NCBI GenBank assembly: GCA_021162425.1
Contig: JAGGYQ010000026.1
Coordinates: forward strand, 1-35,125
Origin: Candidatus Aenigmatarchaeota archaeon
GTDB taxonomy: Archaea > Aenigmatarchaeota > Aenigmatarchaeia > QMZP01 > QMZT01
Direction of reading: 5' to 3'
DNA length: 35,125 bases
Shown: positions 16,869-24,592 of the stretch, one piece after another
Layout: each line of letters begins with the position of its first letter
How positions within the stretch are numbered: position 1 is the first letter of the stretch
Notes under the pieces: generated by a model
What the model saw: the letters and a program-made list of their open reading frames with translations, nothing else
Databases searched by the model: none
Told to the model about the DNA's origin: nothing
Program-made: the position numbers and the translations under genes

Positions 16869-19508
16869 ATGCTCCTTCAGGTCTTGGATGTGGACTATGC
16901 CTTGGTGAACGAGAAACCAATAATCAGAATATTCGGCAGGACCGAAGCAGGAGAAACAGTATGCGTATTCTACGAGAATTTCATGCCTTACTTCTATGTC
17001 ATGGGGGACAACGTAGAAGATACTCTCAAAAACGAAGGAAATGTCCTTGCTGTTGAAAAAGTAAAACGCTTCATGCCAATTGGTTATCAAACAAAGATGA
17101 CCGAGCTTTATAGAATAACGCTTAAAAACCCTGCCCGCACGCCAGAGTTGAGGGACCGCTTGATACTGAAAGGGTTCAAGGTTTTTGAGGCAGATATCCC
17201 GTTTAAATACAGGTTCATGGCTGACCATGATGTCGGGGGTATGGGCTGGATTGACGTCGAAGTGCTGAAAAGCGTGAACACAAACACGGTAAAAACCAAA
17301 CTCAAAGTCCATGCAAAAAACATTAAAAACATCAATAAAGACGAAATGTGCAAACTGAAATACCTTGCAGTGGATATTGAGTGTATACCGAGAAAGGGCA
17401 TCGGCATACCTGATAGCAAGAGCGACCCCATAATAATGATATCGCTCGCCTTCAGCGAACCATATAAAGGCAAAGACTCTATTGTTCTTGCGACGAGGCC
17501 GGACAATGATGTTATGTATTTTGAACAAGAAAAGGAAATGCTTGAAAAATTCATAGACATTGTGACAGACTATGACCCGGATATAATCACCGGCTACAAC
17601 GTGAACAATTTCGACATGCCTTATATAATAGACAGGCTTCAGGAGAACGGTATACCTCCGCTTTTCGGGAGGTGCAACAAAGCTGTGATGAAGAAGCAAT
17701 TGATGGGCAGGTTCAAAATCAACATAACAGGAAGGGCAATAATCGATACATATGAAATAATAAAAAGGGACTTCTCTTTCAAGCGATATGACCTAAACAC
17801 CGTATCCGAAGGGCTTCTGAACGAACAAAAGGAACCCGTCAAAAAATCGCAGATTGCAAAATACTGGAACGGGACACAAAACGAATATAAAATGCTCATC
17901 AAATACTCGATAAAAGACGCTGTTCTCGCGTTGAAACTTCTGCTGGAAAAAAATCTCCTTGACAAATATATCGGATTATCCAAGGTATCTGGTCTGCTGC
18001 TTCAGGACGTGCTTGATTCGGGCGAGACTTCGAGAATAGAGTTTCTCTTGCTAAAAGAATTCAACAGACAGGGTTTCATCCTGCCGTGCAAACCCACCCA
18101 GGTCGAAGTGAAAAAAAGGGAGAAAGAGAAGGTCTTGGAAGGGGGTTTTGTTGTTGAGCCAGAAAAGGGTCTCCACAAATCTGTAATTGTTCTCGACTTC
18201 AAATCAATGTACCCATCGCTTATACGGACTTACAACATATGCCCAACAACTCTTATTGTTGACGGCGGCGAAACCAAACACATCGTGTCACCCTCGGGCG
18301 CGAAATTCGTTTCGGAAAATGTGAGAAAAGGTATAATACCGCGAATATTAGAAAAACTCATGGCAGAGCGACAAAAAGTCAAGAAACAGATGAAAACCGA
18401 AAAAAATATAGAAAAAGTAAGGGAGCTGTCCGCAAAGCAGCTCGCGCTCAAAATAATGTCAAATGCATTTTATGGTTATTTCGGTTACACACGAGCAAAG
18501 GTATACTCTGTTGACATAGCCAACAGCATAACCTCGTTTGGCAGGGAAACCATTAAAAAAACTAAGAAATATATAGAGAGCAAATTCGGTTATAAAGTCG
18601 TTTATGGCGACACAGACTCTGTAATGGTGAAAATCGGCAAGAACGATATTGAAGATATAAGAAAAATTGGGATTGAAATATCAAAGGACGTCACAAATAT
18701 TCTGCCCGGTGTCATGGAACTGGAATTCGAAAAAATCTTTATGAGGTTTCTTCCGCTGACAAAAAAGAGATACGCTGCATGGTCTTTTGAATGGGATGGG
18801 GAAAAGTGGGTCGAAAAAATAGAGACCAAGGGAATCGAGACTGTTAGAAGGGACTGGTGCGATTTGACATCCGAGACCATTGAACAAATCTTGAACATTA
18901 TCCTCAGACGTGATGACATCAAAGCAGCGGTTGAATACTTCAAAAAAGTTGCAAACGAAGTTGCAAAAAACAAAATTCCTATAGAGAAACTCGTAATAAC
19001 AAAAACCATGACAAAAAGCGCTGATGGCTACGCCGGTGTTCAACCACATGCCGAACTTGTGAAAAAAATAAAAAAAAGGAACCCAGCCGAAGCACCGGGT
19101 ATAGGCGATAGGATCGGTTATGTCATAATAAAAGGACTAGAAATGATTTCCAAGCGGGCAGAGGACCCATCGTATGTATTGGAAAAGGGACTTGAGATTG
19201 ACTCAAAATATTACATAGAAAACCAATTGCTCCCCCCTCTGGAGAGAATATTCAACGCACTTGGTATATCCAAGAACGAGTTATTGGGCAAGGGAAAACA
19301 AATAAATCTCATTGGCGCGATAGCCAATGGTCAATCAAACAATGTTAACATTGTCGATGAAATATCATCAGATGAATTTACAGGGTTTGTGTGTCTGAAA
19401 TGCCACAAGACGTATGATATTCCACCATTATCCGGTTCGTGTGTCTGTGGAAATGAGCTTCTCTTCTCTTCACCAAAAGGTCCTGCAAAGAAGATAAAGT
19501 TTGCGTAA
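16869..19508 (+). CDS. polB: Family B DNA polymerase with C-terminal four-Cys ribbon
   Basis: Replicative or repair DNA polymerase with 3'-5' proofreading. The N-terminal domain starts LLQVLDVDYALVNEKPIIRIFGR. Exonuclease motifs are LAVDIECIP (Asp about 169), YNVNNFDMPYI and YSIKDAVL. Polymerase motifs are LDFKSMYPSLIRTYNICP (A), KIMSNAFYGYFGYTRAK (B), VYGDTDSVMV (C) and KKRYAAW. The C-terminus has CLKC-x12-CVCG, a likely zinc ribbon. The ORF track uses a TTG at 16824; the ATG at 16869 aligns with the usual PolB N-terminus and yields 879 residues. It converges on the permease gene, and the 187-bp gap after it holds origin-box-like repeats. Confidence 0.92.
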   Translation: MLLQVLDVDYALVNEKPIIRIFGRTEAGETVCVFYENFMPYFYVMGDNVEDTLKNEGNVLAVEKVKRFMPIGYQTKMTELYRITLKNPARTPELRDRLILKGFKVFEADIPFKYRFMADHDVGGMGWIDVEVLKSVNTNTVKTKLKVHAKNIKNINKDEMCKLKYLAVDIECIPRKGIGIPDSKSDPIIMISLAFSEPYKGKDSIVLATRPDNDVMYFEQEKEMLEKFIDIVTDYDPDIITGYNVNNFDMPYIIDRLQENGIPPLFGRCNKAVMKKQLMGRFKINITGRAIIDTYEIIKRDFSFKRYDLNTVSEGLLNEQKEPVKKSQIAKYWNGTQNEYKMLIKYSIKDAVLALKLLLEKNLLDKYIGLSKVSGLLLQDVLDSGETSRIEFLLLKEFNRQGFILPCKPTQVEVKKREKEKVLEGGFVVEPEKGLHKSVIVLDFKSMYPSLIRTYNICPTTLIVDGGETKHIVSPSGAKFVSENVRKGIIPRILEKLMAERQKVKKQMKTEKNIEKVRELSAKQLALKIMSNAFYGYFGYTRAKVYSVDIANSITSFGRETIKKTKKYIESKFGYKVVYGDTDSVMVKIGKNDIEDIRKIGIEISKDVTNILPGVMELEFEKIFMRFLPLTKKRYAAWSFEWDGEKWVEKIETKGIETVRRDWCDLTSETIEQILNIILRRDDIKAAVEYFKKVANEVAKNKIPIEKLVITKTMTKSADGYAGVQPHAELVKKIKKRNPAEAPGIGDRIGYVIIKGLEMISKRAEDPSYVLEKGLEIDSKYYIENQLLPPLERIFNALGISKNELLGKGKQINLIGAIANGQSNNVNIVDEISSDEFTGFVCLKCHKTYDIPPLSGSCVCGNELLFSSPKGPAKKIKFA

Positions 19509-19525
19509 GTTCACATACTTTTACA

Positions 19526-19550
19526 CACCCCTTCATTTCATGTGGAAATA
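19526..19550 (-). repeat. ORB-like element A1
   Basis: The minus strand reads ATTTCC-ACAT-GAAAT-GAAGGGGTG: an imperfect dyad followed by a G tract, the organisation of archaeal origin recognition boxes bound by Orc1/Cdc6. It is the best G-tract match of the six elements in the window. Confidence 0.55.
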
Positions 19551-19613
19551 CGTGAATTTCGAACCTGCACCCGCGAAAAAAGTAATCTGCGATTAACGTG
19601 AAATAAACGTGAA
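19550..19613 (+). repeat. Three ACGTGAA direct repeats
   Basis: ACGTGAA occurs three times on the plus strand, within TACGTGAATTT, TTAACGTGAAATAA and AAACGTGAACC, between ORB-like elements A1 and A2. No coding frame explains them. Confidence 0.5.
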
Positions 19614-19618
19614 CCATC

Positions 19619-19640
19619 ATTTCCTGTGGAAAAATAAAGG
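19619..19640 (+). repeat. ORB-like element A2
   Basis: ATTTCC-TGTG-GAAAAATAAAGG on the plus strand: the dyad TTTCCtgtgGAAA is the closest in the window to the TTCCAGTGGAAA core recalled from Pyrococcus and Sulfolobus boxes, followed by an AAAGG tract. Confidence 0.55.
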
Positions 19641-19672
19641 CTTAACATAATCTACGTATGCTTGTTTTTGTC

Positions 19673-19694
19673 TTCTCCATGTGAAATAATGGGG
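19673..19694 (+). repeat. ORB-like element A3
   Basis: TTCTCC-ATGT-GAAAT-AATGGGG on the plus strand. It keeps the TCC-N4-GAAAT core and a four-G tract and abuts the stop codon of the permease gene. Confidence 0.5.
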
Positions 19695-19695
19695 T

Positions 19696-20904
19696 TCATA
19701 TGAACATATAGCCAGACAAACCGGAGAAATAAACAATCGTAGGTATAAGCAGGAACCCCATCATATACGCGCGCCTGACGCCAAATGATATTGTCACCAA
19801 TCCTATGGACAAGCCGCATATCATCGTAATCAGACCCACGATCCCTGTCTGCAAAGTTATCGTTAACACAAGGAATATCATCACCATAAATGTGAGTCTT
19901 GAATAATTTATATTCGCCATTCTAATCGAGATTCGTTTCGCTATGTACAGGGTAGCGGCAGCCGAAAGTAGCGATGCTGCAATCGAAGATATTATAACAA
20001 GAAACATTAATCGCATACTAATCTCCCCAAACACCTGAGATATAAACCATGCAGCACCAGAACGTGTCTTACCGATTAAATAAAGACACATAAATGTAAA
20101 GAAAATATTTGATGTGTTTATACCGCCAAGGGCTATCATGAACTCTTTTATATCCGCCCTTAATATTTGGGAAGCTATAACACCTGCCTGCGATGAACCT
20201 ATTCCTGGCAGCAATGCAGAAAATACCCCAGCCAGCCATCCCGCTACACTCCCTTTAAACCAGTCACATTTGATATTCACATTATGTGTTTGTTTTGGTA
20301 TGTTTACACGTGAATACATACTAACAACAAGCGCGCTCATACCAAACATTCCCGTAAGCGAAGGGAAGAGTAATGTTTGAGAATTTGTGTTCAAAGCAAT
20401 TATCCCAAACAAGCCTGACATCACCAACACGAGCAATGCCTTCTTTCTTTTGCCCTTCTCGAAAAGCAACATCCATATAATAACTGCAATCAAAACAATG
20501 TGGATTATCGGCCTGATCGCACCATATACAATAGGCAGTATGAAGAATAAAAACGGCAAGCCTGTCACAACCAGTACCATACTACCAAGTCCTCCGACTA
20601 CTGTTAAAAAAACTGCCTCGTAACCCCTTCCATTCAAAAGCATTCTGTGCCCTGGCAAAATTGAGAGTATAGAATCCTCTTCTGGTGCGCCGAACAAAAT
20701 GGACGGGATAAAATCAACAAAAGTGTTCGCAACTGCCAAAGAAACTGCAAAGACAAGCAACGCTTCATTTCCCAATCCTTGAAAAAGAAATACACTCATC
20801 GCAACAAGGGTAAACACAGTATTCGGATGAAAGCCCGGGATAAGTCCTGTCGCTATCCCTACCAACACGCCCGATAAAAGACAGAGCAACAATACCGGAA
20901 ACAT
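19696..20904 (-). CDS. TctA-like (DUF112/COG1784-type) membrane permease
   Basis: The 402-residue hydrophobic protein has about ten to twelve helices. The N-terminal GIATGLIPGFHPNTV and the mid-protein repeat LAGVFSALLPGIGSSQAGVIASQ are the duplicated GxxxGxxPGxxP/Q motifs of the tripartite tricarboxylate transporter TctA/DUF112 superfamily; this short archaeal form is of the COG1784 type. Bacterial TctA works with a periplasmic binding protein and TctB, and none is seen here, so the substrate is unknown. It converges on polB with a 187-bp gap and diverges from the COG1709-type regulator gene, which could control it. Confidence 0.8.
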   Translation of the reverse strand: MFPVLLLCLLSGVLVGIATGLIPGFHPNTVFTLVAMSVFLFQGLGNEALLVFAVSLAVANTFVDFIPSILFGAPEEDSILSILPGHRMLLNGRGYEAVFLTVVGGLGSMVLVVTGLPFLFFILPIVYGAIRPIIHIVLIAVIIWMLLFEKGKRKKALLVLVMSGLFGIIALNTNSQTLLFPSLTGMFGMSALVVSMYSRVNIPKQTHNVNIKCDWFKGSVAGWLAGVFSALLPGIGSSQAGVIASQILRADIKEFMIALGGINTSNIFFTFMCLYLIGKTRSGAAWFISQVFGEISMRLMFLVIISSIAASLLSAAATLYIAKRISIRMANINYSRLTFMVMIFLVLTITLQTGIVGLITMICGLSIGLVTISFGVRRAYMMGFLLIPTIVYFSGLSGYMFI

Positions 20905-20949
20905 TTATTTAATTTTAAGGTTTTGAACTTATTTTTTGCATGGATTGTA

Positions 20950-20957
20950 TTTAAATA
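20950..20957 (+). promoter_or_regulatory. TATA box for the HTH regulator gene
   Basis: TTTAAATA is centred about 24 nt upstream of the ATG at 20977 in the 72-bp divergent gap shared with the permease gene. Confidence 0.55.
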
Positions 20958-20976
20958 ATTAACGTATATTTATACT

Positions 20977-21699
20977 ATGGTTGACGAAATCGGGATTTCA
21001 CGTGAAAGGCTTGCGAAGGAGATTGTGAGTGAAATAGTCCTCTCAGATACACCTGAAAAGGTTATGAAAAAATGGAGGGAAATTTTCAATTTCTCTCAGA
21101 AAAAACTTGCGAACCATATGGGTATCACGTCGTCCGTAATCTCTGATTATGAGTCAGGTAGAAGGAAATCTCCGGGTATAAGCATAATAAAAAGGTATGT
21201 CAACTCTCTTTTAAATCTGGATATAAAAAGAGGCGGTAGTGTTATAAAGACGTTCGTGCAGTCAAATACCCGTATCCCGCTCGCGAAAGCTGTGATAGAT
21301 ATAAGAGAATTCTCAAACGGTGTCAGTGTTTCAGACTTCTGTAAAGTTGTTAATGCATATGTTTTAACAAGAAAAGTTCCCGCGCTTGAGCGGAAAATAT
21401 ATGGATACACCATCATAGATTCTGTGAGGGCGATATCTGAATTGTCGTTTCACCAGCTAATCAGCCTTTACGGCTCAACCACGCAGAGAGCCCTGATTTT
21501 TACAGGCGTTACAACAGGGAAAACACCAATGGTTGCAATAAAGCTAACTAATCTCCAGCCTGGGCTGGTTGTTCTTCATGGAATAAGCAGGGTAGATGAA
21601 GTTGCAATGAACATAGCCGAAGCCGAAGGTATTCCTCTTGCTGTGACACGTTTGGAATCGATTGATGACGTTGCTCTATCGTTAAAGAAATTCACATAA
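20977..21699 (+). CDS. XRE-type HTH transcriptional regulator (COG1709-type)
   Basis: The 240-residue protein has a helix-turn-helix of the Cro/XRE class at about residues 37-75 (FNFSQKKLANHMGITSSVISDYESGRRKSPG) and a larger C-terminal domain with alternating beta strands (ALIFTGVTTGKTPMVAIKLTNLQPGLVVLHG, then VDEVAMNIAEAEGIPLAVTR). The arrangement fits the archaeal predicted regulators of COG1709. The ligand is unknown. The gene is divergent from the permease gene and converges on the phosphoesterase gene with an 8-bp overlap. Confidence 0.8.
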   Translation: MVDEIGISRERLAKEIVSEIVLSDTPEKVMKKWREIFNFSQKKLANHMGITSSVISDYESGRRKSPGISIIKRYVNSLLNLDIKRGGSVIKTFVQSNTRIPLAKAVIDIREFSNGVSVSDFCKVVNAYVLTRKVPALERKIYGYTIIDSVRAISELSFHQLISLYGSTTQRALIFTGVTTGKTPMVAIKLTNLQPGLVVLHGISRVDEVAMNIAEAEGIPLAVTRLESIDDVALSLKKFT

Positions 21700-22369
21700 T
21701 TTTTTTTATTTCACATTTTATGTCTTTATCTATGGTAACCAGTCCATAATACCCTTCGTAGGAAACACCTGGGTAAAATATCACAGTATCACCCACCCTA
21801 TCCGTGCCGCTTGATTCGTGTATGTGAGCGGATATTGACAAAAGCGGCTGCGTCTTCTCTATGAATTCGCGAATGGCTTTCGACCCAACATGTTTGCCTG
21901 CTTCAATTCTGTCAACATTCGTTCCATAAGGTGGATTGTGTGTAACGAGAATGAACTTCCCACTCGTCTTCCTATGCAAACGCTCAAGGTTTGTTTTGAT
22001 TTCTTCCTCTGTTGGCTCGAACTTTGTATTGAATGGTGTAAGTGCTCCTCCAAAACCCATTATTTCAAATTTCCCTATTTTTTTTATCGTTCCGTGAATA
22101 TTCACGTTATACTCATCGAAGAGCTCCAAAATATCATACGGGTCGTGATTGCCCGGGACGCAGAAAACAGGTTTCTTGAAAGACAAAAGTTTTTGCAGGA
22201 TTATCTCGGCTATATCTACCTGTGAAAATCCTTCAGGGACATTGAACATATCACTAAAATCTCCAGGTGAAACAACAGCATCGAATCTTTCTTTCGATAA
22301 TTTTTCTATAACCTTGGATATCAACTCTACCTCACCATGCATATCCGCTATAACAAGCAGCCTCAACAT
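21692..22369 (-). CDS. Icc-like metallophosphoesterase (COG2129-type)
   Basis: A calcineurin-like phosphoesterase of 225 residues with the full metal-binding set: IADMHGEVE (DxH), SPGDFSD (GDxxD), VPGNHDPYD (GNHD), VTHNPPYGT and SAHIHESSG. The ORF track starts at 22444 inside the upstream gene; the ATG at 22369 (MLRLLVIADMHG) places the first catalytic strand at the N-terminus and has a TATA box 27 nt upstream. Substrate unknown. It lies 25 bp downstream of the DP1-like gene that has lost its own phosphodiesterase domain, but the motif spacing is that of stand-alone Icc-like enzymes, so a split DP1 is unlikely. Confidence 0.85.
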   Translation of the reverse strand: MLRLLVIADMHGEVELISKVIEKLSKERFDAVVSPGDFSDMFNVPEGFSQVDIAEIILQKLLSFKKPVFCVPGNHDPYDILELFDEYNVNIHGTIKKIGKFEIMGFGGALTPFNTKFEPTEEEIKTNLERLHRKTSGKFILVTHNPPYGTNVDRIEAGKHVGSKAIREFIEKTQPLLSISAHIHESSGTDRVGDTVIFYPGVSYEGYYGLVTIDKDIKCEIKKIM

Positions 22370-22390
22370 AATATAATACTGTACTTGTGA

Positions 22391-22400
22391 TAATTTAAAT
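22391..22400 (-). promoter_or_regulatory. TATA box for the phosphoesterase gene
   Basis: Minus-strand ATTTAAATTA overlaps the stop codon of the DP1-like gene and is centred 27 nt upstream of the ATG at 22369, which supports that start over the upstream Met of the ORF track. Confidence 0.55.
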
Positions 22401-23267
22401 TTTCTCGAGTAACACTTCTCCTTTCTTTGTTTTGTATATTGCATGCGTTCCTGGTGCTGTTGATATCACAACAACCCCTTTGTAATTTGCTGACCAGTTA
22501 TCCGTTCGGTTGAAAAGCCATATAAAATTAGGTATCTCCTTTATCAATGTTGTTTTCATATCGTTAATTTTAATTGTCCTTTTCTTTAGGAAATTTATGA
22601 CCTTCTCTTTGTCTGCGTTTGTTTTCAGCGCAATTGCCTTTATTTCTTCGTCACCCGCCCTTACTAACAGTTCTGCGAGGTCTGCTGTTATTTTTTTGCG
22701 GATATCTTGTATTGAAATTTCTGGCTCTTTCTTGTCCAATAGATGAATAGTAATGTCGCCGGTGCGTCTACCAACCTCTGTTAATGGTATGTCTGGCCAT
22801 ATTATTTTTTTCGCAAAAAAAATTCCATCTCGCGTGAAACCTGAGACCCCTAATACATCCCCTTTTTCTATATCATCGTCATTTGTGATGACAGGCACGC
22901 TTCCTGTCACATCCTCTATAACAAATCCGTTGTTTGTGATTTCGGCGACTCTTCCTATTATTGTTGATGATGGGAGTTTTTTTGCCTTGTCTATGGAGAC
23001 TGCGTTGATTTTTTTTAGTATGATTTCTTTAAGGGTGTTGTAGTTGTTTATTGTTTCCTCTATGAATTCATTTACATCCATTGTCTCTCTCTGCTTGTTG
23101 TTGACTACTATCTCGATTTTCTTTGGCATTTGTTTTTTTGTTTTTTTGTTAAGATGTTTGCTTAGAAATTCCATGTAGTTTTGTTCGTTTATGGTTTCGA
23201 GCTCTTCGGGGGAAAGAAGTATGTTGTGTTTCAAAAACTCCATTACTATACTCTTTTTGTCGACCAT
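22395..23267 (-). CDS. PolD small subunit (DP1)-like protein lacking the phosphodiesterase domain
   Basis: The 290-residue protein follows the DP1 plan at its N-terminus: a helical start (IVMEFLKHNILLSPEELETI), a linker with IEIVVNNKQRETMDVNEFIEETINNYNTLKEII, then the OB fold (about 98-165: SSTIIGRVAEITNNGFVIEDVTGSVPVI...KGDVLGVSGFTRDGIFFAKKIIWPDIPL). In normal DP1 the ISDxHxGS phosphodiesterase domain follows (total about 450-600 residues). Here only about 120 unrelated-looking residues follow, with no D-H, GNHD or GHxH motif; the end NYKGVVVISTAPG may be a remnant. It lies 21 bp after cdc6 on the same strand, the classical cdc6-DP1 neighbourhood. Loss of the nuclease is seen; the role of the remnant is inference. 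Confidence 0.7.
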   Translation of the reverse strand: MVDKKSIVMEFLKHNILLSPEELETINEQNYMEFLSKHLNKKTKKQMPKKIEIVVNNKQRETMDVNEFIEETINNYNTLKEIILKKINAVSIDKAKKLPSSTIIGRVAEITNNGFVIEDVTGSVPVITNDDDIEKGDVLGVSGFTRDGIFFAKKIIWPDIPLTEVGRRTGDITIHLLDKKEPEISIQDIRKKITADLAELLVRAGDEEIKAIALKTNADKEKVINFLKKRTIKINDMKTTLIKEIPNFIWLFNRTDNWSANYKGVVVISTAPGTHAIYKTKKGEVLLEKI

Positions 23268-23288
23268 AAGGTTAATTTTCTGTAAAAC

Positions 23289-24506
23289 TTAAAAAAACCA
23301 TGTGCTGAAAATGTTTTTGATTCTCTCCTTCACGTCCTTCGAAAGGTCAAGGTTTATTTCTCTTGTTCTTCCATATCTCCCTTTTGATATGACCTTGGCG
23401 TTAACCACACCGAACATATCAAGTTCTGATATGAGGTCTGAAACCCTTCGTTGCGTTAATGGTTTGAGATTATTTTTCTTACACAATCTTATATAGAAAT
23501 CGTACACGTCTCCTGTCTGTATATTTCTGTGTCCATCCTCTGCCAACATTAATATGGAGAGAAAGACACATTGAGATTGTTTCGGTTGGTTTTTTATTAT
23601 TTCGATTGTCTTGTCTGTGTCGAGCTTTTTCTCTGCCATATCAACATGTTCTTCGAGGACTTTATTGCTCCCCATTCTCTCTGCTATCTCACCTGACACC
23701 CTCAACAAATCCAGCGCTTTCCTTGCGTCACCGTGCTCCTGTGCAGCGAGCGCAGCACATTTGGCAACAACTGACTGCGTTACAGCACCAGGGAAAAAAG
23801 CCATTGCCACTCGCTCTGATAATATGTCTCGGAGCTCTGCTGCATTGTATGGCGGGAAAATCATCTCCTCTTCTGACAATGATGACTTGACACGTGGATC
23901 CAGTGTGTTTACGAATGATATGTTGTTTGAGATTCCTATCAATGTAAGTTTTGTTTCTTTTAGTTCTTGGTTTATTCTTGTTAGGTTGTACAGCACGCTG
24001 TCGCCTATCTTCTGGACAAGTGCGTCTATCTCATCCAAAACCAAGACTAAGTTGTATGCGTTTTCATTTAATATGTGGAAGAATTTTTTGTATACTTGCT
24101 CTGTCGGAAGACCTGTATATGGAACATCGACCCCAAAAGCTGAAATTATCTGTGAAACCATTCTGTATTCTGTATCGGCTACCCTGCTCATTTTACAGTT
24201 GATGTATATTGTTTTTATTTTGTTGTTTTTGTTTCTTTTTGCCACGTTTAACAATGTGTTGAGTGTGTGTTTTATACATAGTGTTTTTCCTGTTCCGGGT
24301 TTCCCATATATAAATATATTAGATGGCTTCTCGTCTCGCAAAATCGGCGCCAATATAAGGCCTAATTGTTTTATTTGATGTTCTCTGTGTGGTATGTTTT
24401 CGGGTGTGAATTGGATTGATAATATATCCTTGTTTTTGAATATTGTCTTCTTATTAATATAATTCTCAAAAATTTCATTTAAGGATATTTGGGTCATAAT
24501 TTCCAT
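23289..24506 (-). CDS. cdc6: Orc1/Cdc6 replication initiator
   Basis: The 405-residue AAA+ initiator has Walker A GKPGTGKT (68-75), Walker B LVLDEIDALV, sensor regions (LTLIGISNN, LDPRVKSSL) and a C-terminal winged helix (QRRVSDLISELDMFGVVNAKVISKGRYGRTREI). It binds origin boxes and loads the MCM helicase. Two starts are possible, ATG at 24506 and ATG at 24497 (MTQISLNEIF); both fall inside ORB-like element B1, so Cdc6 binding there could repress its own gene. It is first in a same-strand series with the DP1-like and phosphoesterase genes and is adjacent to the proposed origin. Confidence 0.93.
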   Translation of the reverse strand: MEIMTQISLNEIFENYINKKTIFKNKDILSIQFTPENIPHREHQIKQLGLILAPILRDEKPSNIFIYGKPGTGKTLCIKHTLNTLLNVAKRNKNNKIKTIYINCKMSRVADTEYRMVSQIISAFGVDVPYTGLPTEQVYKKFFHILNENAYNLVLVLDEIDALVQKIGDSVLYNLTRINQELKETKLTLIGISNNISFVNTLDPRVKSSLSEEEMIFPPYNAAELRDILSERVAMAFFPGAVTQSVVAKCAALAAQEHGDARKALDLLRVSGEIAERMGSNKVLEEHVDMAEKKLDTDKTIEIIKNQPKQSQCVFLSILMLAEDGHRNIQTGDVYDFYIRLCKKNNLKPLTQRRVSDLISELDMFGVVNAKVISKGRYGRTREINLDLSKDVKERIKNIFSTWFF

Positions 24507-24518
24507 ATGAAATAAAGG
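24498..24518 (+). repeat. ORB-like element B1, overlapping the cdc6 start
   Basis: AATTTCC-ATAT-GAAAT-AAAGG on the plus strand; it covers one candidate cdc6 start codon (24504-24506) and abuts the other (24495-24497). Confidence 0.55.
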
Positions 24519-24537
24519 TTTAAATTCTTAACACCCT

Positions 24538-24561
24538 CACCCTTCTATTTCGTTTGGAATG
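24538..24561 (-). repeat. ORB-like element B2
   Basis: The minus strand reads CATTCC-AAAC-GAAAT-AGAAGGGTG, with the core and a GGG tract in inverted orientation relative to B1 and B5. It is the weakest dyad of the set. Confidence 0.45.
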
Positions 24562-24588
24562 ATTTCTTATGGAACTTCCATAAGAAAT
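24562..24588. repeat. Perfect 13-bp inverted repeat with 1-nt centre
   Basis: ATTTCTTATGGAA-C-TTCCATAAGAAAT. Each arm contains TTCC-ATAA-GAAAT, the ORB-like core without the G tract, so it presents the core on both strands. Confidence 0.9.
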
Positions 24589-24592
24589 TTTA

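Noticed and set aside
16842-17699. Minus-strand ORF of 285 aa opposite polB
   Set aside because: Antisense shadow of well-conserved PolB exonuclease sequence; composition (many H, Y, F) is typical of reverse-frame artefacts.
21692-22444. Phosphoesterase gene as the second half of a split DP1
   Set aside because: The protein starts exactly at its own first catalytic strand with its own TATA box, and its motifs are those of Icc-like enzymes rather than the DP1 nuclease; the DP1-like protein also has about 120 extra residues after its OB fold.
23611-24378. Plus-strand ORF of 255 aa opposite cdc6
   Set aside because: Fully antisense to the AAA+ core of Cdc6 and without recognisable features.
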